Source of the DNA: Beroe ovata
Lineage: Eukaryota > Ctenophora > Nuda > Beroida > Beroidae
DNA: 39,164 nucleotides
Assembly: GCA_946803715.1 (NCBI GenBank)
Contig: CAMPET010000019.1
Location: 547,138-586,301 of the forward strand
Direction of reading: 5' to 3'
Made by a program: the position numbers and the translations under genes. Positions 29,932-39,164 of this stretch are shown piece after piece. Within the stretch, counting starts at the first letter, position 1; each line of letters starts with the position of its first letter. The notes below the pieces were generated by a model that was not told the origin of the DNA, did no database searches, and was given only the letters and a program-made list of their open reading frames with translations.

Positions 29932-31491
29932 TCACCCCAATATCGCGCTATGTTTGTCACGATGGATTTTCCGGTTATGAGTGAACAGTCCTGAAGCATT
30001 TACAGCAACAAAATCACACATTGGACACGGATGTGTGGTGTGTGCCGAATGAACAGCCATGTGATGAACAATGTCCGACTTCGCCCGTGTCACATACTCA
30101 CACTGGTCACATCGGAAGAGCTTATCCGAGCCCTTGATCAGGGAATGAACATCACGCATGTGACGTTTGAGCAGACTCTCTGATTTAGTGACTGTGTCAC
30201 ACTTGTTACACGGGAAGTCGGGGGTGTGAGCGTGATATTTGTGCGTGACCATGTCCTTCTTGGTGAGACTAGCGTACAGACACTCGTCACACCTTAGAGC
30301 ACGCCTGTATTGGTCACCATGTCGGTCTGACTTGATGTGCCCCTTCAGATAGGTGATGTCTTCAAATTCCATGAGACATATTGTGCATCGCAGTGGGGTG
30401 ATGTCCATGTGAACTTTAACAAAGTGTACTGCTAACTTGTGTTTGGAATCGGTAGTAGTTGCACAGGTTATACATCGATACGTTGTCGTGTTATCAGTCA
30501 TGTTAACAAGAGTCTCCGAGATGGCACTGTAGTGCTTGAGTTCCATATGCCGCACTACACTACCTTTAGACACTGCAGTGTATTCGCACAGGGTGCAGTG
30601 AATTTTGTAATTCTTACTCGTCTCATTCACAACAAAGTTATTGTAGTTTTCCAGTGTTTCTTCTTGCTTTGAAATACCATCAATTGCAACTGCACTCTCT
30701 GTTACACTGGTTTCTGTTTTACTTTTTCCTGATGAGACATGTTCTGTTGAAACTGTTGATGGGCCCTCTGACGGTGTCTTGCTCCTTGGCAGTGGTGTCA
30801 TGAGGGCGTCATCACCATCATACACCCCCTCCTCACAACACTCGGTGTCAATTATACGAAAATTGGGCGGCGGCTGGCCCGACGAGTGACGATTTAACTT
30901 GTGTTTGTTCATGGATGATGCGTGTTTGGTTATCATCTTACACTCCTCGCACACGTGTGTCCTGTAGGTCTGGTGAACACGTGCAAAGTGTTGTGTCATC
31001 ACATGGAGATGGGGGGTTCCTCTGTTACAATAACGACATTTGTACATGCTACCCTTATTAATATTAGTTGATTCACTCTTTACTTGAGGTGGGTCAGGTT
31101 CAGTCTTCACTACAGCTGACGTGACTTCAGCCTTCACTTCATCCTCAACTTTCGCTCTCTTACATATTCTGAACTCCGAATGCTGGTCCGTCACATGGGT
31201 AACAAGCTCTTGCGGAGTTTCAGCGTGAACATCACACATCACACATTTGGCAACAGCCCAGGACAGACACTTGCACTCAGGCCAGGACTCCGGCCAGTAT
31301 AGGGGTATCTGTGAGAGTGAACACTCAGTCGACAGGCCATGAGTAGGTTCGCGTGTGCAGGTGAAGCAGTAGGAACAGTAGCGCAGGGTGGAAATGTCCA
31401 GGATGGGAGAGGGAAAGAAGGTGAACATGAATTTAGGAGAAGAGGTGTGAGAGGAGGAGGGACGGGGGTGGGTGAGGGTACTCCCAGCCAT
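29932..31491 (-). CDS. C2H2 zinc-finger protein with ten fingers, 519 aa, intronless
   Basis: Probable nuclear sequence-specific DNA-binding regulator. Ten fingers of the C-x2-C-x12-H-x3-5-H type start at about residues 83, 151, 180, 299, 340, 369, 401, 428, 461 and 489, for example CVMCDVHAETPQELVTHV and CDQCEYVTRAKSDIVHHM. They form one isolated finger, a pair, and a C-terminal run of seven. Linkers are not TGEKP, so it is not a KRAB-type array; spacing is irregular, as in REST-like or CTCF-unrelated invertebrate proteins. Between fingers 1 and 2 are VKAE (119-122), VKTE (128-131) and VKSE (137-140), which fit the SUMO consensus. Residues 205-290 are low-complexity Ser/Thr/Glu-rich. The N-terminal 80 residues carry extra cysteines (CSYCFTC, ECKC) that may be another metal site. 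The ATG at 31491 is the first of the frame. Confidence 0.87.
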   Translation of the reverse strand: MAGSTLTHPRPSSSHTSSPKFMFTFFPSPILDISTLRYCSYCFTCTREPTHGLSTECSLSQIPLYWPESWPECKCLSWAVAKCVMCDVHAETPQELVTHVTDQHSEFRICKRAKVEDEVKAEVTSAVVKTEPDPPQVKSESTNINKGSMYKCRYCNRGTPHLHVMTQHFARVHQTYRTHVCEECKMITKHASSMNKHKLNRHSSGQPPPNFRIIDTECCEEGVYDGDDALMTPLPRSKTPSEGPSTVSTEHVSSGKSKTETSVTESAVAIDGISKQEETLENYNNFVVNETSKNYKIHCTLCEYTAVSKGSVVRHMELKHYSAISETLVNMTDNTTTYRCITCATTTDSKHKLAVHFVKVHMDITPLRCTICLMEFEDITYLKGHIKSDRHGDQYRRALRCDECLYASLTKKDMVTHKYHAHTPDFPCNKCDTVTKSESLLKRHMRDVHSLIKGSDKLFRCDQCEYVTRAKSDIVHHMAVHSAHTTHPCPMCDFVAVNASGLFTHNRKIHRDKHSAILG

Positions 31492-32360
31492 GGACCCTGT
31501 GAGGTTACAGTCAGGTTACAATCGGGTAACAAATTGAGTTACTGTGTTTTTCAAGTTATTCAATGGCAGTAGCAAGAGTCTCAATGCTCAATGTCCGACG
31601 ATGGTGGTCGGCAAATAACTGTGACTTTTCCCAAATAATTCAAAGACAACTCCGTTACAAACTGTACAATCTTCACCAAATCAAATCAAAATAGAGGATA
31701 AGTAGTTATTTGTGAGTTATGAAATGTCCAAAACTGAATTTGAATGCGATATTTTATGATTACCAAACTACAAAACTGATTCAAAAGTCTTTACACTCTT
31801 TACAAATAAGCGCACACAATCAAAGCACTCAAGACTCAAGTCCCGAATACAAGTTTATAATACTCTCCGGGCGTTATTTCCGCTAATAATGCACGCTCTC
31901 TATTTCTGATAATGGTGCTCGCAGTGCAGGATTATAGCAGCTAATACCTTGGTTGTTTTGACTGCTCTCTCTTCCGGGACAGACTATATATTTTTTGTTT
32001 TGAAATATATATCTGTTTTATATATCACATGGAGAATATTATAACACATAATACCTTCTGGCTGTTTTCGTGATACGTGCTCGCCCTCACTGCGTTCGTG
32101 CATTATCGCACGTATCCCTCACGCCAGAAGGTATTATTTGATTATAATTCTACTACTAAACAATTCTTACCAGAAGTCGTAACTGCAAGTTATGATATTC
32201 CTGATATTCTTAATTCGACATAGTCGAAGGCCAAAAACCTACACATATCTATTGACCGACTGAACTACACCAGACGAAGACCGACTAAACTAAATATGTA
32301 TGTCATATAATCATCCGAATTCAGGAGATGAACTACATGATATATCCCACACATTTCCCC
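31492..32360. other. Gene-free interval upstream of the zinc-finger gene, with an inverted-repeat element
   Basis: AT-rich sequence likely to include the zinc-finger promoter. The only clear structure is the inverted repeat at 32048-32137. Confidence 0.5.
32048..32137. mobile_element. 90-bp inverted-repeat element (MITE-like)
   Basis: ATAATACCTTCTGGC (32048-32062) and its exact complement (32123-32137) bound the element. An inner 9-bp pair, GATACGTGC (32072-32080) with GCACGTATC (32108-32116), extends the fold. The GC-rich middle contrasts with its AT-rich flanks. Confidence 0.5.
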
Positions 32361-32597
32361 CTATCTCCTATTCTGAACAGCTGGGTCGTGTCTGTCAAAT
32401 AGGTCCGAGTAGGAGGGCGGGAAGGCCGGGTCCCCGACACCACTGGTGGAGGAGGGGGGCCCCGTTGAGGGCCCGGGACCGTTCACCTGATCGGCGCATC
32501 CCCCACTGTTATCCTCCCTGTATACCCCAGGGGGCAGGATGTTACTATTGGGGTTCTTGACCGGGAGCTCTCCGGCACCGTCAGACGGGGGCATTTG
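32361..32597 (-). CDS. Orphan 3'-terminal exon: proline-rich tail with a PPSY motif
   Basis: Acceptor CCCCTACAG precedes an open frame beginning QMPPSDGAGELPVKNP and ending at TAG 32361 after 78 residues. It is rich in Pro, Gly and Ser and contains FPPSYSDLF, a PPxY motif recognised by WW domains (NEDD4-type ubiquitin ligases, YAP). A second PP stretch is ILPPGVY. This is what a cytoplasmic tail often looks like. Upstream exons of this minus-strand gene were not found; the DNA beyond is TG repeat and satellite. It may belong to the Ig/TSP1 gene further right, but the phase-0 acceptor does not match that gene's phase-1 donors. Confidence 0.5.
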   Translation of the reverse strand, partial: QMPPSDGAGELPVKNPNSNILPPGVYREDNSGGCADQVNGPGPSTGPPSSTSGVGDPAFPPSYSDLFDRHDPAVQNRR

Positions 32598-32609
32598 CTG
32601 TAGGGGTAG

Positions 32610-32760
32610 ATTTTGTGTGTTCTGTGTGTGTGCGTGTATGTGTGTATGTGTGTGTGTCTGTGTGTGTATATTTGTGAGTGTATGTGTGTGTGTGTCTCTG
32701 TCTGTCTGTGTCTGTGTCTGTGTGCGTATGTGTGTATGTGCGTATGTGCCTGTACCTGTG
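32610..32760. repeat. TG/TATG/TCTG-rich microsatellite
   Basis: Mixed TG-type repeats directly upstream, on the minus strand, of the PPSY exon acceptor. Confidence 0.85.
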
Positions 32761-32887
32761 TACAGTGCAGGAATGGGCTGTTTTTAAAGCAGAGAATGAA
32801 GTATCAAATTACATTGATAATTTCCGTGCGTCTTTGACCTGTATAAGTGAACAGTACACAGTACACACTATTTGTAGTGTGTACTGT

Positions 32888-33935
32888 GTAGCACAGCTTT
32901 TATCTCCAATGAATGTCATTTTGAGAGAGCATTTGAGGATAGCTCCAAAACAGATCGACCAATTGACTTTAAACTTCTACCATTGGTCAATGACCATAAG
33001 AAACTCGGACGAACATAATTTCACGTCAATCCGATTATCGATTCCCGAGTAAGTGGCCGCCATAACCCCTTACGACCCAAAACATGTCAGTTTGAGTGAG
33101 CATTTGAGGAGAGCTCACAAACGGATCGACCAATTGACTTGAAACTACTAGCATAGCTCAAGGACCATTAAAAACTCGGACAACCAAAATTTCACGTCAA
33201 TCTGATGATTGGATCCCGAGTTAATGACCACCATAACCCCATATCCACCCAAAACGTGTCAGTTTGAGTGAGCATTTAAGGATAGCTCCCAAATAGATCG
33301 CCCGATCAACTTGAAACTTCTACCATAGGTCAAGGACCATTAGAAACTCGGACAACCAAAATTTCACGTCAATCCGATGATCGGTTCCCGAGTTAGTGGC
33401 CGCCATAACCCCTTATCGACCCAAAACATGTCAGTTTGAGTGAGCATTTGAGGATAGCTCCCAAACGGATCGACCGATTGACTTGAAACTTCTACCATAG
33501 CTCAAGGACCATTAGAAACTCGGACAACCAAAATTTCACGTCAATCCGATGATCGGTTCCCGAGTTAGTGGCCGCCATAACCCCTTATCGACCCAAAACA
33601 TGTCAGTTTGAGTGAGCATTTGAGGATAGCTCCCAAACGGATAGACTGATTGATTTGAAACTTTTCTAATCGGTCGAGGACCACTAGAAACTCGAACGAC
33701 CAAACTTTTACGTCAATCAGATGATCGGTTCCCGAGTTAGTGGCCGCCATAACCCCATATCGACCCAAAACATTTCAGTTTGAGTGAGCATTTGAGGATA
33801 GCTCCCAAACGGATAGACTGATTGATTTGAAACTTTTCTAATCGGTCGAGGACCACTAGAAACTCGAACGACCAAACTTTTACGTCAATCAGATGATCGG
33901 TTCCCGAGTTAGTGGCCGCCATAACCCCTTATCAG
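32888..33935. repeat. 171-bp tandem satellite-like repeat, about six units
   Basis: The landmark AGTNAGTGGCCGCCATAACC recurs near 33048, 33219, 33390, 33561, 33734 and 33906, a period of 171-173 bp. Neighbouring units differ by a few percent. The first unit (from 32888) is the most diverged and the last two are nearly identical. The period is a multiple of three, so similar open frames recur, but each is stopped within a unit. Confidence 0.92.
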
Positions 33936-34091
33936 TACAACGATAATTCTATCAATAGAAAACGTCTGGCTTCTGGGGGCTGCGCCTACAGGCCCCTGCC
34001 CATGCCCTTCACTTTTAACCGTATACCATACATCTGCACTTCTGATCGGCATTTTGAAAACACCTATGGAATAGACTTCTAAATTAATAAG

Positions 34092-34520
34092 TACAACTAT
34101 GTTGAGATGATGACTCAAGTAAGTTTCGAAAATTGATATAGGATACAGGAATAAGAAACCAGTTAAGAAACTTGTAGGCTTGAAATCGCGGAAAAATAAG
34201 AAACCTCTAGCCTAGGATTTTAATTAGTTTCTTATAAAAGAAACTGAGTGTATTTAACTATTTTCCGCCATTTTCAAAACAAAACAAGAATCATGAACCA
34301 CACTTGATGAAATCAGGATTTACGCACACCGCTACACATTATATCTTTTGCAGGTGTCATTTGTCGTTGATGTGGTTTCCTTACTGGATACCATCACGGA
34401 GGTTGCTCCCAGATTTGAGAACAACAGCAAGTATATGGCAAGAGTGGCTGAAATCATTAGAAGGTAATTTGATTGAGAAGCTGCATGATTTATTTTTGCT
34501 TCTGGGCAACTTACCCAGCN

Positions 34521-34558
<38 letters not shown>

Positions 34559-34951
34559 CTTGTGACAACGTGTACAAGATAGGAATTGTGACAAGACAGG
34601 GAATATCTCAAATTTCTCTGAAAAAGCGAGCAGGATATTTCATTACTCCTTAATTTCAGTTTCTCATCGAAGCATCTCGAACGAAACACAGCCCAACGCA
34701 CAAACGCTGAATAACAATCATGTGAACCAAATTTTCAAATCTCTATCTCTCAGAGTTTCCTATAAAATAAACCGCCTCTCTTTCCCCCCAGCGTTCTCTA
34801 TAGTGCAGTGGTTGAGACGCGGGTGATTGCCGATCTGGATGGACCAAGTTTCAACATCCTGTGTTTCCTTCTTGTCGTCCTTTACGTGAGAAAACATGTT
34901 TTGGTACCCCCTGCATTTAACTGTTCCTTGGATAGAATAGATAGATTCTGA
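34092..34951 (+). CDS. Exons of an unidentified, probably single-pass membrane protein (partial)
   Basis: Core exons 34354-34463 (acceptor TATCTTTTGCAG, donor AG|GTAATT) and 34792-34885 (acceptor after a long pyrimidine tract) join in phase 2. They read VSFVVDVVSLLDTITEVAPR, then FENNSKYMARVAEIIR, then VLYSAVVETRVIADLDGPSF and a hydrophobic NILCFLLVVLY segment. An upstream mini-exon 34092-34118 (YNYVEMMTQ, donor GTAAGT) fits in phase 0. Reading through the last donor adds VRKHVLVPPAF and stops at 34951, a plausible stop-transfer plus short tail. Splicing to 36074-36124 (acceptor CCATTTGCAG) would instead give VIVWFGNNSAKPTLPE. The helical region before the membrane segment might come from a GAIN-like or other juxtamembrane domain. 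I do not recognise the family; the 5' end is missing. Confidence 0.5.
34521..34550. repeat. (TG)n microsatellite after a single N
   Basis: Pure TG run inside the intron of the plus-strand gene; the N at 34520 marks uncertain length. Confidence 0.85.
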
Positions 34952-35039
34952 AACCACAATATAGTTGTCCAACACGGGTTTCGATTGTGTCGCCATTGCC
35001 CTCATAATTTCCTTCGAAAGATGACTCATTAGATTTTTT

Positions 35040-35700
35040 GACAACCAAAATTTCACGTCAATCAGATGACCAGTTCCTGAGTTGATAGCCGCCATAACCC
35101 CTTATCGACCCAAAACATCTAAGTTTGAGTGAGCATTTGAGGATAGTTCCCAAACGGATAAACCGATTGATTTGAAACTTCTATCATCGGTCAAGGACTA
35201 TTAGAAACTCGGACAACCAAAATTTCACTTCAATCCGATGATCAGTTCCTGAGTTAGTGGCCGCCATAACCCCTCATCGACTTAAAACATGTCAGTTTGA
35301 GTGAGCATTTGAGGATAGCTCCGAAACGGATCGATCGATTGACTTGAAACTTGTACCGTAGCTCAAGGACCATTAGAAACTCAGACAATCAAAATTTCAC
35401 TTCAATCCGATGATCAGTTCCTGAGTTAGTGGCNTACCATAGCTCAAAGACCATTAGAAACTCGGACAACCAAAATTTCACGTCAATCCGATGATCGGTT
35501 CCCGAGCTAGTGGCCGCCATAACCCCTTATCGACCCGAAAGATGTCAGTTTGGGTGAGCATTTGAGGATAGCTCCCAAACGGATCGACCGATTAATTTTA
35601 AACTTGTACCACCGCTCAAGTGTCATTTGAAACTCGGACAGCCCAAATTTCATGTCAATCCGATAATCCCCTCCAAAGTTATGGGCTGACATAAGCCCAG
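35040..35700. repeat. Second block of the 171-bp repeat, about four units
   Basis: Same family and orientation as the 32888-33935 array, with units near 35085, 35258 and 35512. An N at 35434 joins two units out of register, so copy number here is not reliable. The final unit ends in diverged sequence near 35700. Confidence 0.85.
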
Positions 35701-35749
35701 ATACACTGAAATCAGACTGGCTCCATCATGGCTAAGTTGGGAGCAGGTC

Positions 35750-37071
35750 CTAGATCGGTAAAAGCTTAGGTATTTGACCCGAACCTGCAATATCATTTTG
35801 GTCGACATCTTACTCACCACACTTTATATCATCGCAAGTTGCTTCCTCTATGAGATTATCCTGGCAGTCTCTTGTAGAATTGTAAGCCCGTTGACATTCT
35901 CTGTGCCGTTTGTGTGTACAGATTGTATCAATGTTGTACTCACACAATGACCAACCTCCCCATTCTGACATATTGGGCTCTGAAAATATGTTTCAACCAG
36001 AAAACCACCAAGTGGACGTGATGTACAAACAAACCAACAACCAAATTATATTATTCATAGATTCCATTTGCAGGTAATTGTATGGTTTGGGAATAATTCA
36101 GCAAAACCGACACTGCCAGAATAATAGAGGTCACATACCACATTCGTCAGGATGGCATGAATCAGTTTCCACTGAATCTCCAGAACAGGAGGAAAACTTG
36201 CTCTCATTTTTACAGGAACGAGTACGACTTTTCAAGCATTCAGCAGATATTTGGTCCATGCCACAAGATGTGAATTCACTCCATTCACCCCATTCTGGAG
36301 CTGGATTGGAAATTGTTTATAATGTGATATTGATAAATTGATGAATATTGAAACTAGGTTTTTTGTTCACTTACATGAAACTGTTGACTTACCTAAGACT
36401 AATATAGGGAGAGAGCTATTTAGCATATATCCATCACTGAGGTAGGTAGTATTACACACCAATTCAAAGGAAGACTGAGCTTTGAACGACAGCCTTGACA
36501 TTGTTGGAGTGATTGCTGTTATCTGCTCCTCTACATTACATTTCAACTCATTTTCATCACCATAGTGAGTAATTTTGACAGTCACCAATTGGCCCTCTAA
36601 TATGACATCAGAGTCCTTACTGATTGCCAAATCACGAAAATAAACAGTCACTGTATTGCTTGTTATGTCAGCTGAACTGCAAACAAATGAATAGTTTGAT
36701 TTTTCAAAAGGTGGGTCCAGTTTCCAGGTTATTAATGTTTCATTTCCAGCCACTGAGGAATGTGTGTGAACCTCCACATCATCATTGTCCACTATCTCAA
36801 GCCAACTGATCTCGAGCAGGTCTTTAGTTGAGTTTTGAATTGTACAACTGAGTGTCAAAGATTCTGATCCCAAAACCCAATTTTTTTGCACTTTCAAGTC
36901 TGAAATAAACAAAATTAAATGGTGTCTGTTGAAAATCCTCACTATGGTGATACTGGAGTCTTGAATTAATGACAAAGACAGAACAATGACTTCTCAGTAC
37001 TTACCAATAGATAAGCTTGAGAAAGAGAGTATGATTCTAAAGAATACAATGATGAATGGGATACATTGCAT
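35750..37071 (-). CDS. Secreted or membrane protein with signal peptide, two Ig-like domains and two TSP1 repeats (UNC5-ectodomain-like)
   Basis: Exons: 37071-37005, 36899-36393, 36300-36139, 35979-35818 and, less certain, 35784-35750; every junction is phase 1. Exon 1 is a signal peptide (MQCIPFIIVFFRIILSFSSL). Exon 2 (168 codons) holds an Ig domain with LTLSC, ISW and NYSFVC, then a second Ig-like unit with LKC and FELVC. Exons 3 and 4 are each exactly 162 nt and each encode one thrombospondin type 1 repeat: EWGEWSEFTSC and EWGGWSLCEY, six cysteines each, with basic residues (SRTRSC, KRHREC) in the usual places. Ig-Ig-TSP1-TSP1 is the ectodomain order of UNC5 netrin receptors, but no transmembrane, ZU5 or death domain was found. 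The proposed last exon adds only GSGQIPKLLPI and a stop, giving 310 aa. The gene may instead continue to undetected membrane and tail exons. Confidence 0.75.
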
Positions 37072-37428
37072 CTGTAGCAGGAAAATTTCAGGACAAAGGA
37101 TTATCACCTGATTTATGAATTCATGGGAAATCAATCCTTACAGAATATGAAAGAAGTGTATGCTTTCAAAAATCTTATATTCAAGTACAGAGTTTCAAAT
37201 AAGGTTTCTCCATTGTCAGATATGAATATGTATCTTAATTAATGAGCCAAATTTCGCCACATGAAAATAGCTTTTACTGCCTCATCACTAACAGATATTG
37301 CTCATGCAGTAATTGACATGTTGAAAAATCAAGAGCGCAATTAATGCGTATACACAAAGTCAAAACGATGGTCAAAATTTTCAAATGTAACATGTCATCT
37401 CCTCCTATTTTTGCTCACGCTTGTCGAT

Positions 37429-37543
37429 TGTAGGATTTTACCCTACCGTCGGTGCGCGCGATTTTCAATCCGCCCCGACGATTTTCAATCCGCCCCTTGC
37501 CCGGGATAAAATCCCGCCAGCAAGGGTAGGGTGAAATCCTACA
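37429..37543. mobile_element. 115-bp fold-back element (MITE-like); second copy at about 38535-38649
   Basis: TGTAGGATTTTACCCTACC (37429-37447) is complementary, with one mismatch, to 37525-37543. Inside are two direct copies of CGATTTTCAATCCGCCCC and the small palindrome GGGATAAAATCCC. Confidence 0.6.
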
Positions 37544-38162
37544 AGCTTGTCGATCAATAAAAGGCCTTGTCGAAAATTTATTCTGCGAACGGCGAGGAAT
37601 GATTCACAGACGGCGGTTTATTGCCGGACAACGTCGCGCAAGCCTTCAATGCAATAAGGTCGAAACTGTTTCGGCCTTCGATGAAGGCGCGCGCAAGAAA
37701 CAGTGGACAGATAACATCCAGCAAATTAATTTAACTAAATTGCAGAATTGCAAATCAGGTCTGTTGATGGCCTGTCTATTAAAGGCCCGGGTTGAGCAAG
37801 CGGGGCGACCCTCTACACTCTACGGCGCGGCTCGCAAAGGCCAAGGCATTCTAGCATGAGCATCAAACAGCTAATTATAATTTGGTGATCGATGACAGAC
37901 CCTGACGCGACGAAAGATTCATATTCGTCCGCGTTGCGGTCGAACGCGCAAATTATTATTAACCGTTATGGAGCTTTTCCAACGGTTGACGCCGCGCAAT
38001 TGTTGTCGATCGATGATAGACCCTGCACTGTCGAGAATTTCGTTTTGCGGGCGCGCGGCGCAAACTTATTCTCAGACAGGGTCTATGGAAAGGCTCGTGC
38101 TATTCTGCCTCGTTTGAATCCGCGCACGACGGTACTTGCGACGCGCCTGCCAGCTTTTATGC

Positions 38163-38259
38163 TAACCTAACCCTAACCTAACCCTAACCTAACCCTAACC
38201 TAACCCTAACCTAACGAACCCTAACCCTTGTACCCTAACCCTAACCCTAACCCTAACCC
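38163..38259. repeat. Telomere-type repeats (CCTAACCCTAA variants, then CCCTAA)
   Basis: About five 11-bp CCTAACCCTAA units are followed by GAACCCTAACCCTTGTA and four canonical CCCTAA units, ending at an N. The canonical animal telomere reads TTAGGG on the strand running towards a right-hand chromosome end; here the C-rich strand is on top. Confidence 0.9.
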
Positions 38260-39164
38260 NAGTGTATGCTTTCAAAAATCTTATATTCAAGTACAGAGTT
38301 TCAAATAAGGTTTCTCCATTGTCAGATATGAATATGTATCTTAATTAATGAGCCAAATTTCGCCACATGAAAATAGCTTTTACTGCCTCATCACTAACAG
38401 ATATTGCTCATGCAGTAATTGACATGTTGAAAAATCAAGAGCGCAATTAATGCGTATACACAAAGTCAAAACGATGGTCAAAATTTTCAAATGTAACATG
38501 TCATCTCCTCCTATTTTTGCTCACGCTTGTCGATTGTAGGATTTTACCCTACCGTCGGTGCGCGCGATTTTCAATCCGCCCCGACGATTTTCAATCCGCC
38601 CCTTGCCCGGGATAAAATCCCGCCAGCAAGGGTAGGGTGAAATCCTACAAGCTTGTCGATCAATAAAAGGCCTTGTCGAAAATTTATTCTGCGAACGGCG
38701 AGGAATGATTCACAGACGGCGGTTTATTGCCGGACAACGTCGCGCAAGCCTTCAATGCAATAAGGTCGAAACTGTTTCGGCCTTCGATGAAGGCGCGCGC
38801 AAGAAACAGTGGACAGATAACATCCAGCAAATTAATTTAACTAAATTGCAGAATTGCAAATCAGGTCTGTTGATGGCCTGTCTATTAAAGGCCCGGGTTG
38901 AGCAAGCGGGGCGACCCTCTACACTCTACGGCGCGGCTCGCAAAGGCCAAGGCATTCTAGCATGAGCATCAAACAGCTAATTATAATTTGGTGATCGATG
39001 ACAGACCCTGACGCGACGAAAGATTCATATTCGTCCGCGTTGCGGTCGAACGCGCAAATTATTATTAACCGTTATGGAGCTTTTCCAACGGTTGACGCCG
39101 CGCAATTGTTGTCGATCGATGATAGACCCTGCACTGTCGAGAATTTCGTTTTGCGGGCGCGCGG

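Larger units (their letters stand above)
37155..39164. repeat. 1.1-kb segment present twice around telomere-like DNA and a single N
   Basis: Positions 37155-38058 recur at 38261-39164 (window end), apparently identical, offset 1106 bp. The second copy begins immediately after the N at 38260. Because the repeat starts at an arbitrary point in otherwise unique sequence, an assembly overlap is the simplest explanation. Open frames of up to 92 codons inside (37599-37859, 37892-38170) show no recognisable domain. Confidence 0.85.

Noticed and set aside
33565-33922. Repeated 57-codon open frames in the 171-bp array
   Set aside because: The period of 171 is divisible by three, so the same frame reappears, but each copy ends within one unit and has no protein features.
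34332-34452. Minus-strand exon reading TLAIYLLLFSNLGATSVMV as the transmembrane exon of the Ig/TSP1 gene
   Set aside because: It has an acceptor and phase 1, but the plus strand of the same DNA has matching acceptor, donor and phase with the next exon, so the plus reading is better supported; it remains possible.
37599-38170. Open frames in the 37-kb repeat as genes
   Set aside because: Short, no domains, located in a duplicated repeat next to telomere-like sequence.

Overview
The window is nuclear DNA from a metazoan. Its genes are split by short GT-AG introns, polyA signals follow several stop codons, and it encodes a rhodopsin-class GPCR, an Ig/thrombospondin-repeat receptor ectodomain, a C2H2 zinc-finger protein and an ER FKBP. 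CCCTAA repeats of the canonical animal telomere type are present. The short introns and abundant TG/CA microsatellites would suit a compact early-branching animal such as a sponge, but this is only a guess. All spliced models were built by eye from ORFs, splice signals and phase consistency.

Layout. Positions 300-5789 (+) hold a complete 12-exon class A GPCR. Positions 6000-8130 are repeats and inverted repeats with no gene. Positions 8218-15860 (-) hold a low-complexity locus: Pro/Ala/Glu-repeat and Ser/Asp-rich exons whose two alternative or adjacent C-termini both end in a CaaX prenylation box, plus a smaller acidic gene with a CCAAT/E-box promoter. Positions 15870-18350 are gene-free, with microsatellites, a 212-N gap, a G-rich array and hairpins. 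Positions 18356-21064 and 21950-24493 (+) are two tandem 11-exon MFS transporter paralogs with identical exon architecture and patches of near-identity that suggest gene conversion. Positions 25521-29390 (-) are a complete five-exon FKBP2-type ER prolyl isomerase whose fourth intron is filled with about five copies of a 545-bp repeat. Positions 29932-31491 (-) are an intronless ten-finger C2H2 protein. Positions 32361-32597 (-) are an orphan terminal exon with a PPSY motif. A 171-bp satellite-like repeat occupies 32890-33930 and 35040-35700. Plus-strand exons of an unidentified, probably single-pass membrane protein lie at 34092-34885. Positions 35750-37071 (-) encode signal peptide, two Ig-like domains and two TSP1 repeats, the order of the UNC5 netrin-receptor ectodomain. 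Positions 37155-39164 contain a 1.1-kb segment present twice, separated by CCCTAA repeats.

Assembly quality matters here. Single-N joins at 2490, 6412 and 38260 are each flanked by a long direct duplication of the neighbouring sequence. They are best read as unmerged overlapping contigs or alleles rather than biological tandem duplications. The NNN at 13564-13566 breaks the frame of a coding exon.

The genes do not form an obvious pathway. Membrane and secretory functions dominate: GPCR, two transporters, an ER chaperone-isomerase, a receptor ectodomain and prenyl-anchored proteins.
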